A stretch of 5,366 nt of DNA from Gammaproteobacteria bacterium (GTDB lineage: Bacteria; Pseudomonadota; Gammaproteobacteria; JAJDOJ01). The translations under genes and the position numbers were made by a program. The notes under the pieces were generated by a model, which worked only from the letters and a program-made list of their open reading frames with translations, was not told the DNA's origin and made no database searches. Each line of letters opens with the position of its first letter. Within the stretch, counting starts at the first letter, position 1. Positions 1-5,366 of this stretch are shown piece by piece. The DNA lies in the NCBI GenBank assembly GCA_027030565.1, contig JALVEU010000032.1, positions 1 through 5,366 on the forward strand. Direction: 5' to 3'.

Positions 1-121
1 CGGCGATCTCGCTCAGAGAAGTGCCGGAGAAGCCCTTCTCGGCGAACAATGCCGAGGCGGCCTCCAGGATCGCCGACTGCCCCGTGGCGCTTTCCGCCCC
101 TGCCTCGCGCGCGCCCTGCAT
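1..121 (-). CDS. TetR-family transcriptional regulator, N-terminal part (cut by window edge)
   Basis: Only the first 40 residues are inside the window. They read as a start of about 17 residues followed by AILEAASALFAEKGFSGTSL and then SEIA. This is the typical opening of a TetR DNA-binding domain: helix 1 with the 'A..LFAEKGF..TS' pattern, then the first helix of the helix-turn-helix ('L.EIA'). TetR proteins bind palindromic operators as dimers and release them when the C-terminal domain binds a small ligand; that domain lies off the left edge, so the ligand cannot be guessed. The ATG at 121-119 is the furthest possible start, because an in-frame TAG lies three codons upstream. The ribosome-binding site is weak (AGGG, 5 bases before the ATG) and is part of the upstream inverted repeat. 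The gene is divergent from the yadGH-like exporter operon, a common layout for a regulator and its target, but that regulatory link is inference. The family call is firm; the specific function is unknown. Confidence 0.88.
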   Translation of the reverse strand, partial: MQGAREAGAESATGQSAILEAASALFAEKGFSGTSLSEIA

Positions 122-125
122 GGAA

Positions 126-159
126 CCCTACACTGACCAACCGTCCGGTCAGTGTAGGG
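126..159. promoter_or_regulatory. Perfect inverted repeat, probable TetR operator
   Basis: CCCTACACTGACC (126-138) and its exact reverse complement GGTCAGTGTAGGG (147-159) flank an 8-base spacer. A smaller palindrome, ACCG-TC-CGGT (140-149), is nested inside but centred 2 bases to the right (144.5 against 142.5). The inner GACC/GGTC half-sites resemble operators of several TetR-type regulators. The repeat begins 4 bases upstream of the regulator's ATG and covers its -10 element, the predicted transcription start and the weak ribosome-binding site. A bound dimer would therefore block transcription of the regulator's own gene. The repeat and its position are seen directly; binding by this TetR protein is inferred. 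Confidence 0.82.
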
Positions 160-179
160 CAGCTGGAATCGGCAGGCAA
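151..179 (-). promoter_or_regulatory. Sigma-70-type promoter of the tetR-like gene
   Basis: On the minus strand TTGCCT (179-174; 4 of 6 matches to TTGACA) is followed, after exactly 17 bases, by TACACT (156-151; 4 of 6 matches to TATAAT). This predicts a transcription start near 144 and a leader of about 20 bases before the ATG at 121. The -10 element lies inside one arm of the inverted repeat at 126-159, so repressor binding and RNA polymerase binding should exclude each other. Confidence 0.6.
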
Positions 180-355
180 TGCCGGTTCGCTCCACCGCCC
201 CGGCTCCGGCGAGGGCCGGATGCGTCGCGAGATCGCGTATCCTAGGAAGGGGCGGCCTCCCGACTGTGGCTGCTCCGGTCCGTGATCCCCGACCACCGCC
301 CGAAGACGATCAGGCACCCTGCGATGATGCGCGTTGCAATCCATGGGAAGCGGCT

Positions 356-379
356 CCCCCGGCACCTTCGTGCCCGGGG
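356..379 (+). promoter_or_regulatory. Hairpin in the yadG leader
   Basis: CCCCCGGCAC (356-365) pairs with GTGCCCGGGG (370-379) around a CTTC loop, giving nine pairs with one C/C mismatch. It is not followed by a T-run, so it is not a standard intrinsic terminator. Its function is unknown, and in such GC-rich DNA chance is possible. Confidence 0.3.
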
Positions 380-398
380 CGCGGATGTCGGGCTCCGG

Positions 399-417
399 GG
401 TCCCGCCGGGCGGGGCC
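399..417 (+). promoter_or_regulatory. Second hairpin in the yadG leader
   Basis: GGTCCCGC (399-406) pairs with GCGGGGCC (410-417) around a three-base CGG loop, giving eight pairs including one G-U. It lies 25 bases upstream of the yadG ATG and is not followed by a T-run. It may influence the exporter's mRNA but could also be chance. Confidence 0.28.
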
Positions 418-442
418 GGCGTTGAGTCCGGGGGCGCGTACC

Positions 443-1390
443 ATGGCGGCGGCGTTGCGCCTGGAGGGGCTGCGCAAGACCTATCGCAACGGACACGTGG
501 CCCTGGACGGGATCACCATGACCGTGCCCGAGGGCGACTTCTTCGCCCTGCTGGGCCCCAACGGTGCCGGCAAGTCCACCACCATCGGCATCCTCGCCTC
601 GCTGGTGGTCAAGACCGGGGGCAAGGCCTGGATCTTCGGGCACGACATCGACACCGACTTCGCACGGGCGCGCCGGCATCTGGGCCTGGTCCCCCAGGAG
701 TTCAACTTCAACGTTTGGGAGCCGGTGGTGGAGATCCTGATCAACCAGGCCGGGTACTACGGCATCCCACGGCGGCGCGCAGCCACGCGTGCCGAGGAGC
801 TGCTGCACAGGCTCGGGCTCTGGGGCAAGCGCAACCAGCAGGCCCGGAACCTTTCCGGGGGCATGAAACGGCGCCTGATGATCGCCCGCTCCCTGGTCCA
901 CGATCCTCGTCTGCTCATTCTCGACGAACCCACCGCCGGCGTGGACATCGAGTTGCGCCGCAGCATGTGGGACTTCCTCAGGGAGATCAACGCCCAGGGC
1001 ACGACCATCATCCTCACCACGCACTACCTGGAGGAGGCCGAGGCCCTGTGCCGGCACATCGCCATCATCGACCGTGGACGGCTCATCGAGAACACCGCCC
1101 TGGATCGGCTCTTGGAACGACTCCACCAGGAGACCTTCGTGCTGTATCTGCGCGAGGCCGCGGAGGACCTGCCGGACCTGGCCGGTCTGCGGCTGCGCCG
1201 TGTGGATGCCCGGACACTGGAAGTGGAAGTACCACGCGAGGCAGGCCTCAACCGGCTGTTCGCGGCGCTGGACGATGCGGGCGTCCAGGTCTTGAGCATG
1301 CGGAACAAGGCCAACCGCCTGGAGGAGGTGTTCATGTCCCTGGTGGGCCGGGAGCTGGATGAGCGGCCAGCCACGAAGGATACGGCATGA
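443..1390 (+). CDS. yadG: YadG-like ABC transporter ATP-binding protein
   Basis: ATPase subunit of an ABC-2 type exporter, predicted to sit on the inner face of the cytoplasmic membrane and power the permease encoded next door. It has 315 residues; E. coli YadG has about 308. Seen in order: Walker A GPNGAGKST (38-46), Q-loop in GLVPQEFNFN (Gln85), signature LSGGMKRRLMIAR (137-149), Walker B LLILDEP (157-163) with Glu162 as the catalytic residue, D-loop GVD (166-168) and H-loop His194 in ILTTHYLEEAE. All ATPase residues are present. The stretches PQEFNFN, NQAGYYG, DEPTAGVDIELRRSMW and the C-terminal VLSMRNKANRLEEVF closely match YadG as I remember it, so this is more specific than a generic ABC call. 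The substrate is not established for the family. The ATG at 443 is chosen because family similarity begins a few residues after it; the ribosome-binding site is only a GGGGG run 8 bases upstream. A TTG at 422 in the same frame is a less likely start. The stop overlaps the permease start. Confidence 0.93.
   Translation: MAAALRLEGLRKTYRNGHVALDGITMTVPEGDFFALLGPNGAGKSTTIGILASLVVKTGGKAWIFGHDIDTDFARARRHLGLVPQEFNFNVWEPVVEILINQAGYYGIPRRRAATRAEELLHRLGLWGKRNQQARNLSGGMKRRLMIARSLVHDPRLLILDEPTAGVDIELRRSMWDFLREINAQGTTIILTTHYLEEAEALCRHIAIIDRGRLIENTALDRLLERLHQETFVLYLREAAEDLPDLAGLRLRRVDARTLEVEVPREAGLNRLFAALDDAGVQVLSMRNKANRLEEVFMSLVGRELDERPATKDTA
1376..1390 (+). promoter_or_regulatory. Ribosome-binding site and ATGA overlap at the yadG-yadH junction
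   Basis: AAGGA (1376-1380) stands 6 bases before the yadH ATG (1387). The ATG shares bases with the yadG stop TGA (1388-1390). A good Shine-Dalgarno inside the yadG coding end, together with the four-base overlap, fixes the yadH start and suggests translational coupling of the two subunits. A second ATG at 1391 is in another frame. Confidence 0.8.
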
Positions 1391-2160
1391 ATGCGCGGGA
1401 GCGGTGGATCGCCTACTGGACGCTGGTGCTGCGCGAGACCCTGCGCTTCCTGCGCATCTGGATCCAGACGGTGGTCCCGCCCATGGTGACCACCGCCCTG
1501 TACTTCGTGATCTTCGGCAATCTCATCGGGGAACGCGTCGGACCCATGGCTGGACACCCGTACCGCGACTTCATCGTGCCGGGACTGATCATGATGTCGG
1601 TGATCACCAACAGCTACGCCAACGTGGTCTCGTCGTTCTTCGGGGCCAAGTATCAGCGTCACGTGGAGGAGATGCTCGTGGCCCCGGTTCCCCACTACGT
1701 GATCCTCGGCGGCTATGTCACCGGGGGCATCCTGCGGGGACTGGTGGTGGGGCTGGCGGTCACGGCAGTGGCCGCAGTGTTTGCCGAGGTCCGTGTCCAC
1801 GCGGGCTGGGTCCTGGTGGCCATGGCGGTACTCACGGCCGGGCTGTTCTCCATCGGCGGGTTCATCAACGCCGTCTTCGCGCGCAACTTCGACGACATCT
1901 CCTTGATTCCCACCTTCGTGCTCACGCCCCTGACTTACCTCGGTGGGGTGTTCTACTCCATCGATCTGCTGCCCCCCTTCTGGCGGGAGCTCTCGTTGTT
2001 CAACCCCATCCTGTACATGGTGGATGCCTTCCGCTACGGCATGCTCGGCGTGCATGACAGCCCGCTGTGGGCGAGTTTCGTCATCGTCCTCACGGCGGGC
2101 ACCGCCTTGTGGGTGCTGGCCCTCTCCCTCCTGCGTCGCGGCGTGGGGCTGCGCAGCTGA
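1387..2160 (+). CDS. yadH: YadH-like ABC-2 type transporter permease
   Basis: Membrane subunit of the exporter powered by the YadG-like ATPase. It has 257 residues; E. coli YadH has about 256. Six hydrophobic segments can be read, near residues 26-46, 63-85, 104-133, 140-163, 172-191 and 230-248, as expected for an ABC-2 permease with both ends in the cytoplasm. Family landmarks include RIWIQTVVPP near the first segment, FIVPGLIMMSVITNSYANV, SSFFGAKYQRHVEEMLVAPVP (the loop thought to contact the ATPase), DDISLIPTFVLTPLTYLGGV and the C-terminal RRGVGLRS, all very close to YadH as remembered. No separate periplasmic adaptor or outer-membrane partner gene is in the window. The gene ends the rightward operon and converges on recR, with 76 bases between the two stops. 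The transported compound is unknown; drug, polysaccharide or lipid export are family possibilities only. Confidence 0.93.
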   Translation: MNARERWIAYWTLVLRETLRFLRIWIQTVVPPMVTTALYFVIFGNLIGERVGPMAGHPYRDFIVPGLIMMSVITNSYANVVSSFFGAKYQRHVEEMLVAPVPHYVILGGYVTGGILRGLVVGLAVTAVAAVFAEVRVHAGWVLVAMAVLTAGLFSIGGFINAVFARNFDDISLIPTFVLTPLTYLGGVFYSIDLLPPFWRELSLFNPILYMVDAFRYGMLGVHDSPLWASFVIVLTAGTALWVLALSLLRRGVGLRS

Positions 2161-2216
2161 ACGCTCGCAGGCCAGAGGGCGGACCAGGGTATCTACGGGG
2201 GGCCAGGAGCGGACGG

Positions 2217-2232
2217 GGCGGGACGACCCGCC
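2217..2232. terminator. Possible hairpin between convergent yadH and recR
   Basis: GGCGGG (2217-2222) pairs with CCCGCC (2227-2232) around an ACGA loop. It lies between the two converging stop codons, four bases past the end of recR, where a shared bidirectional terminator would be expected. Neither strand has a T-run after the stem, so it may only stabilise the mRNA ends or pause polymerase. Confidence 0.35.
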
Positions 2233-2236
2233 GGAC

Positions 2237-2833
2237 TCAATACTCGCGGCGGGCCTGCAGGGCCTCGGCCAGGGTGGAGGCATCGGCGTATTCCAGTTCG
2301 CCGCCCACGGGCACACCGCGGGCGATGCGCGTCACGCGCAGCCCCCGCCGACGGGCCATGTCGGCGATCACATGGGCGGTCACCTCGCCCTCCACCGTGG
2401 GGTTGGTGGCGAGCACCACTTCCTCGAGCCGTTCGTCACCTAGTCGCGTCTCCAACACATCGAGCCCGATGTCCTCCGGGCCGATGCCATCCAAGGGTGA
2501 CAGATGCCCCATGAGTACGAAAAAGTACCCCCGGTAGCCCGTACCCTGCAGCAGGGCGGCCACGTCGGCCGGGCTCTCCACGACGCACAGCAGACCGGGA
2601 TCGCGCCCCGGATCGGCGCACAGTGCACAAAGCTCCGACTCGCTGAGGTTGCGGCAGCGCTTGCAGTGACCCACCTGCTCCGCCGCGGCGTCCAGGGCCC
2701 GGGCCAGACGCCGGGCACCCGTCCGGTCACGCTCCAGGAGATGGTAGGTCATGCGTTGGGCCGTCTTGCGGCCCACCCCGGGCAGGCACTGGAACGCCTC
2801 GATGAGCGTCTCGATGAGACCCGAATCGGACAT
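2237..2833 (-). CDS. recR: Recombination mediator protein RecR
   Basis: Part of the RecFOR system, which helps load RecA on gapped single-stranded DNA covered by SSB. It works with RecO and RecF and has no catalytic role of its own. The protein has 198 residues, against about 201 in E. coli. It shows the helix-hairpin-helix LPGVGRKTAQRM (17-28), a four-cysteine zinc site (Cys57, Cys60, Cys69, Cys72), and a Toprim domain from about residue 81. The Toprim part includes VVESPAD (Glu86), FVLMGHLSPLDGIGPEDIG, ATNPTVEGE and the conserved ARGVPVGGELEYAD near the end. All family landmarks are intact. The ATG at 2833-2831 lies only 7 bases after the ybaB stop, and the region before it has no strong ribosome-binding site (GAGT overlapping the ybaB stop). 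Translation is therefore probably coupled to ybaB. The dnaX-ybaB-recR order is widely conserved in bacteria. Confidence 0.97.
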   Translation of the reverse strand: MSDSGLIETLIEAFQCLPGVGRKTAQRMTYHLLERDRTGARRLARALDAAAEQVGHCKRCRNLSESELCALCADPGRDPGLLCVVESPADVAALLQGTGYRGYFFVLMGHLSPLDGIGPEDIGLDVLETRLGDERLEEVVLATNPTVEGEVTAHVIADMARRRGLRVTRIARGVPVGGELEYADASTLAEALQARREY

Positions 2834-2840
2834 CCGAGAC

Positions 2841-3161
2841 TCAGAACAGCTTCAGCCCCGCCGGCAACCCCATACCTGCGGTGAGCCCGGAGAGTTTCTC
2901 TTTCATGGTCTCCTCGGCCTTCTGGACCGCATCGTTGAACGCGGCTGCGACGAGGTCTTCGAGCATCTCCTTGTCCTCGCCCAGCAGGCTGTCGTCGATC
3001 TCCACCCGCTTGACCTCGTGCCGCCCGTTCATGACCACCCGCACCAGACCGCCGCCGGCCTGCCCTTCGATGTCCAGACGCGCCAGTTCTTCCTGCGCCT
3101 TGGCCATCTCCTCCTGCATCTTCTGCGCCTGGCGCATGAGATTGCCCAACGGACCTTTCAT
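2841..3161 (-). CDS. ybaB: YbaB/EbfC family nucleoid-associated DNA-binding protein
   Basis: A small dimeric DNA-binding protein of the YbaB/EbfC family, which coats or bends nucleoid DNA and affects gene expression in some bacteria. The product has 106 residues, against about 109 in E. coli. It starts MKGPLGNLMRQAQKMQEEMA, a Met/Gln/Glu-rich helix (about 5-30). The central sheet follows (GLVRVVMNGRHEVKRVEIDDSLL, about 38-60), then the hallmark DKEMLEDLVAAAFNDAVQKAEE (63-84) and a flexible end with GMGLPAGLKLF. An ATG 13 codons upstream is in frame, but the added residues match no family member and include no better ribosome-binding site. GAGGT stands 9 bases before the ATG at 3161, so that start is preferred. 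The gene follows dnaX after 41 bases and precedes recR by 7, consistent with one operon. Confidence 0.95.
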   Translation of the reverse strand: MKGPLGNLMRQAQKMQEEMAKAQEELARLDIEGQAGGGLVRVVMNGRHEVKRVEIDDSLLGEDKEMLEDLVAAAFNDAVQKAEETMKEKLSGLTAGMGLPAGLKLF

Positions 3162-3170
3162 GATCGATCT

Positions 3171-3175
3171 ACCTC
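3171..3175 (-). promoter_or_regulatory. Ribosome-binding site of ybaB
   Basis: GAGGT read on the minus strand, 9 bases before the ATG at 3161-3159. It supports the shorter ybaB start over the in-frame ATG at 3200. Confidence 0.7.
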
Positions 3176-3202
3176 GTGTGACTGAAACGAAGGGGACCAC
3201 AC

Positions 3203-4834
3203 CTAGCTGTCTAGCGGATGCACGGACCCCTCGACGATGCGTGCGCCCAGCCGCTCCTTCAGGGCCTGAACCAAGGGATCGGCTTCGATGGCCGCCTCGG
3301 CTTCGCGTTGGCGGGCGGCCAGGGCACGCGCCTGCCGCTCTGCCGGTGTCTCGGCTGGCGCCCGCGCCTGGACCCGCATCTCCACCCGCACCCGGGTGCC
3401 GAAGTGGGCGCTCAGGGCGGCCTCCAGGCGTTGCTGCGCGTTGCGGGTCAGCAGGCCCCGATGCCCCTCGGCCAGACCCAGCACGACGCCTGCCTCGCCC
3501 GCCTCGAGCAGGGCGCAGTTCTCGGCCAGGGCACGGGCCACGCCGCGCAGCTCCAGCGCAGAGACCAGCGCCGCCCAGTCCTCGACGTGCACCCCGCCAC
3601 CGGAGGGCGCCGGCACAAGCCCTGCCCCGACCTGCGGGCCGGCCGCAGCAGTCGACGGCTCCGGCGGGGGTTGTGCCGTCTGCGCCGGCTCAGAGCTCGG
3701 CCCCCTCGTGTTCGAGAGCTGCTCCCTGCCGGCGCCCTCGGGGGCGCCCCTGAAAGGCTCGAAGGCGATCATGCGCAGCAGCACCATCTGCAGCCCGCTG
3801 CGTGGGTCGGGTGCCCAGGGCAGGTCCCGCCGCCCTTGCAGCCCGATCTGGTAGAACACCTGCAGGTCCTCGGCACTCACCATCCCGGCCAGCCGCCTCG
3901 CCAGGGCATCGACCATCCCGTCCCCGGACCCGAGCGCGGGCAGCGCCTGCAGCAGAGCGCTCCGGGAGAGGACCTCCACCAGGTCCCGCAGCACGCCCTC
4001 CAGATCCAGTCCCTGTTCGGCAAGCGCGTCCACCGCGGCGAGCGCCGCCGCGGCATCCCTTCCACCCAGGGCCTCCACCAGCGCCTCCATGTGCTCGGCC
4101 GACGCCCAACCCAACATGTCCGCCACCTCTGCCGCGCGGACGGCCCCGGCGCCATAGGCGATGGCCTGGTCCATGAGGCTCAGGGCATCCCGCATGCTGC
4201 CATCGGCGGCGCGGGCCAACGCACGCAGCGCAGCGGGCTCGGCCTGCACCCCTTCCTGCTCGGCCACGCGGGCCAGATGGGAGGCGATGCGCTCAGGACT
4301 GAGGCGCTTGAGGTTGAACTGCAGGCAACGCGACAGCACCGTGACCGGCACCTTCTGGGGATCGGTGGTGGCGAGGATGAACTTGACGTGCTCGGGTGGC
4401 TCCTCCAAGGTCTTGAGCAGCGCATTGAAGCTGTGCCCGGAGAGCATGTGCACCTCGTCGATGAGGTAGACCTTGAAGCGCCCGCGGGCGGGGGCGTACT
4501 GCACATTGTCCAGGAGCTCCCGCGTGTCCTCGACACCGGTGCGCGATGCCGCATCCACCTCGATGAGATCCACGAACCGCCCCGCGTCGATGTCCCGGCA
4601 GGGCTCACAACCCCCACAGGGGGCGGCGGTGACGCCCGTCTCGCAATTGAGGCACTTGGCGAGAATGCGCGCCAGCGTGGTCTTGCCCACGCCGCGCGTG
4701 CCGGTCAGCAGGTAGGCGTGGTGGAGGCGTTGCTGCTCCAGCGCGTTGGTGAAGGCACGCAGGACATGCTCCTGGCCCACCATCTCGTCGAAGCTGGATG
4801 GCCGCCACTTGCGCGCCAGGACTTGATAGGCCAT
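3203..4834 (-). CDS. dnaX: DNA polymerase III subunit tau (DnaX)
   Basis: Clamp-loader ATPase of the replicative polymerase. It loads the beta clamp and, through its C-terminal part, ties the core polymerases together. It has 543 residues; E. coli tau has 643. It starts MAYQVLARKWRP, the family signature. Walker A is GTRGVGKT (45-52). The zinc-binding cysteines are Cys64, Cys73, Cys76 and Cys79. Walker B is LIDEVH (124-129), sensor 1 lies in ATTDPQ (155-160), the SRC arginine is Arg169, and sensor 2 is in GSMRDALSL (212-220). Domain III follows to about residue 360 (QGRRDLPWAPDPRSGLQMVLLRMIAF). A Pro/Ala/Gly-rich linker of only about 55 residues (362-416) stands where E. coli has the longer DnaB-binding region. 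The tau C-terminal domain (417-543, with RNAQQRLEAALS and a conserved end near EGSVHPLDS) is present. No A-rich slippery heptamer is visible, so a frameshifted gamma product is unlikely. The ATG at 4834-4832 fits the family start; the nearest GGAG is 13 bases upstream and may lie in a hairpin. Confidence 0.97.
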   Translation of the reverse strand: MAYQVLARKWRPSSFDEMVGQEHVLRAFTNALEQQRLHHAYLLTGTRGVGKTTLARILAKCLNCETGVTAAPCGGCEPCRDIDAGRFVDLIEVDAASRTGVEDTRELLDNVQYAPARGRFKVYLIDEVHMLSGHSFNALLKTLEEPPEHVKFILATTDPQKVPVTVLSRCLQFNLKRLSPERIASHLARVAEQEGVQAEPAALRALARAADGSMRDALSLMDQAIAYGAGAVRAAEVADMLGWASAEHMEALVEALGGRDAAAALAAVDALAEQGLDLEGVLRDLVEVLSRSALLQALPALGSGDGMVDALARRLAGMVSAEDLQVFYQIGLQGRRDLPWAPDPRSGLQMVLLRMIAFEPFRGAPEGAGREQLSNTRGPSSEPAQTAQPPPEPSTAAAGPQVGAGLVPAPSGGGVHVEDWAALVSALELRGVARALAENCALLEAGEAGVVLGLAEGHRGLLTRNAQQRLEAALSAHFGTRVRVEMRVQARAPAETPAERQARALAARQREAEAAIEADPLVQALKERLGARIVEGSVHPLDS

Positions 4835-4847
4835 GTCGATGGAGTCA

Positions 4848-4876
4848 CTCCGCCGGCCGGGGGCTCCGGCCGGAGC
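4848..4876 (-). promoter_or_regulatory. GC-rich hairpin between ffs and dnaX
   Basis: Read on the minus strand, GCTCCGGCCGGAGC (4876-4863) is a perfect 14-base palindrome. A second CCGGCCGG (4860-4853) repeats its core, so a longer stem can form: CCGGCCGG (4873-4866) pairing with 4860-4853, with further pairs to the flanking GGAG (4851-4848). That GGAG is the only Shine-Dalgarno-like sequence before dnaX. A weak CCCTTT run precedes the structure, not follows it, so it is not a standard terminator. It could slow read-through from ffs or mask the dnaX ribosome-binding site; both ideas are inference. Confidence 0.4.
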
Positions 4877-4886
4877 GTGAAAGGGC

Positions 4887-4998
<112 letters not shown>

Positions 4999-5018
4999 AT
5001 CGATCGTTCGGAGGCCGG

Positions 5019-5207
5019 TCAGACCTCCACCATCTCGAAATCTTCCTTGGTCGCCCCACAGTCGGGGCAGGTCCAGTTGAGGGGCACGTCCTCCCAACGG
5101 GTGCCCGGGGGAATCCCCTCGTCGGGTGCGCCCTTTTCCTCGTCGTAGATCCAACCGCAGATCACGCACATCCAGGTCTTGTACTCGGTGGCCACCGCCT
5201 CGCTCAT
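5019..5207 (-). CDS. rubA: Rubredoxin
   Basis: A small cytoplasmic electron carrier with one iron atom held by four cysteines. The product has 62 residues; typical rubredoxins have 52-56. The two knuckles are CVICGWIYD (Cys14, Cys17) and CPDCGATK (Cys47, Cys50). Between them are the usual aromatic residues and the EGIPPGTRWEDVPLNW stretch, and the end reads DFEMVEV. The sequence closely resembles Pseudomonas RubA-type rubredoxins, which pass electrons from rubredoxin reductase, for instance to alkane hydroxylase or in oxidative-stress pathways. No such partner is in the window, so the job here is open. Residues 1-8 (MSEAVATE) form a short extension before the usual start. The ATG at 5207 is kept because GGAG lies upstream, although at a long 12-base spacing; a GTG five codons in is an alternative. 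It is divergent from thiD and followed 20 bases later by ffs. Confidence 0.95.
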   Translation of the reverse strand: MSEAVATEYKTWMCVICGWIYDEEKGAPDEGIPPGTRWEDVPLNWTCPDCGATKEDFEMVEV

Positions 5208-5223
5208 CGCTCGTCCCGACTCC

Positions 5224-5231
5224 TATACAAT
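5224..5231 (+). promoter_or_regulatory. Possible -10 element(s) in the rubredoxin-thiD divergent region
   Basis: TATACAAT stands out as the only AT-rich patch in the 56 bases between the two divergent starts. Read forward, TACAAT (5226-5231; 5 of 6 matches to TATAAT) would serve thiD and place transcription start near 5238. Read in reverse, the same bases give TGTATA/TATAGG, which could serve rubredoxin. No good -35 is seen at the right spacing on either strand, so this is tentative. The gap is too short for a thiamine riboswitch. Confidence 0.4.
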
Positions 5232-5263
5232 GCATCCTCGGACCTGCACACAGACCCACCCCG

Positions 5264-5366
5264 ATGCCAAAAGATCCGGCGATTCCCATCGTGCTCGTGT
5301 TCGGGGGCTCGGACCCGACCGGCGGGGCCGGCATTCAGGCAGACATCGAGGCCGCGGCGAGCCACG
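5264..5366 (+). CDS. thiD: ThiD-type hydroxymethylpyrimidine / phosphomethylpyrimidine kinase, N-terminal part (cut by window edge)
   Basis: Phosphorylates 4-amino-5-hydroxymethyl-2-methylpyrimidine and its monophosphate to give the pyrimidine diphosphate used by ThiE in thiamine synthesis; cytoplasmic, ribokinase-like fold. Only 34 residues are in the window: MPKDPAIPIVLVFGG, then SDPTGGAGIQADIEAAASH. The G(S/H)DP(S/T)GGAG(I/L)QADI pattern directly after a short beta strand is the N-terminal hallmark of ThiD/PdxK-type pyrimidine kinases. The QADIEA ending is typical of proteobacterial ThiD. The related pyridoxal kinase PdxY lacks this exact run, so ThiD is preferred. The ATG at 5264 is chosen because the motif starts at the usual distance. 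There is no visible Shine-Dalgarno before it (CCCACCCCG). Whether the protein is a single ThiD or a ThiD-ThiE fusion cannot be seen. Confidence 0.92.
   Translation, partial: MPKDPAIPIVLVFGGSDPTGGAGIQADIEAAASH

Larger units (their letters stand above)
160..442. other. Non-coding region between tetR-like gene and yadG, with no clear yadG promoter
   Basis: About 280 bases separate the operator from the yadG start. No open frame here resembles a protein; the forward frame entering yadG from 179 has low-complexity Pro/Arg/Ala content and no family resemblance before the ATG at 443. A weak -10-like TATCCT occurs at 238-243 but lacks a matching -35. Two GC-rich hairpins (356-379 and 399-417) lie in the half nearest yadG. 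No second copy of the TetR inverted repeat is visible. Confidence 0.55.

Noticed and set aside
179..442. An 88-residue N-terminal extension of the YadG-like protein
   Set aside because: The frame is open, but the added sequence is low-complexity and matches no YadG. The ATG at 443 gives the family's normal length.
2161..2236. A standard intrinsic terminator between yadH and recR
   Set aside because: A six-pair stem exists at 2217-2232, but there is no T-run on either strand, so it is listed only as a possible hairpin.
1024..2316. A 430-codon open frame on the minus strand, opposite yadG and yadH
   Set aside because: It covers a clear ABC exporter pair in the other strand. Its His/Asp/Gly/Arg-rich product is the usual shadow of membrane-protein coding sequence in GC-rich DNA.
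3162..3200. A longer YbaB beginning at the ATG at 3200
   Set aside because: The 13 added residues are not family-like, and a good GAGGT site stands before the ATG at 3161.
5208..5263. A thiamine pyrophosphate riboswitch ahead of thiD
   Set aside because: Only 56 bases separate the divergent starts, too few for the TPP aptamer, and no conserved CUGAGA-type core is seen.

Overview
The window is a compact, GC-rich stretch of what looks like a gammaproteobacterial chromosome. The YadG/YadH pair, the dnaX-ybaB-recR order and the short 4.5S-type SRP RNA all fit a high-GC gammaproteobacterium, perhaps of the Chromatiales/Ectothiorhodospiraceae or Pseudomonas kind. The lineage is an inference from protein resemblance recalled from memory, not from a search. 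I see no mobile element, CRISPR array, tRNA or rRNA, and no sign of horizontal transfer.

Left part (1-2160): a TetR-family regulator is cut by the left edge and runs leftward. Just upstream of its start lies a perfect 13-bp inverted repeat that overlaps a recognisable promoter, which is the layout of an autorepressed gene. Divergent from it, after about 320 bases of non-coding DNA holding two GC-rich hairpins, is a two-gene ABC-2 type exporter operon. It encodes a YadG-like ATPase and a YadH-like permease that overlap by four bases (ATGA). The TetR protein may control the exporter, but no operator is visible next to the exporter start.

Centre (2161-4834): the exporter operon converges on a leftward housekeeping block read in the order dnaX, ybaB, recR. 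DnaX is the clamp-loader subunit tau, YbaB/EbfC is a nucleoid-associated DNA-binding protein, and RecR belongs to the RecFOR recombination-mediator system. Tight spacing suggests one transcript. DnaX has a short linker where E. coli has the DnaB-binding region, and I find no A-rich frameshift site that would produce gamma.

Right part (4835-5366): directly upstream of dnaX on the same strand is the gene for the signal recognition particle RNA (ffs), not marked by any open frame. Before that is a small rubredoxin gene. Divergent from rubredoxin, and cut by the right edge, is the start of a ThiD-type hydroxymethylpyrimidine (phosphate) kinase of thiamine synthesis.

Nothing here amounts to an undescribed system. 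The points most worth a second look are the TetR operator/promoter, the ffs-dnaX hairpin that covers the dnaX ribosome-binding region, and the shortened DnaX linker without a slippery site.
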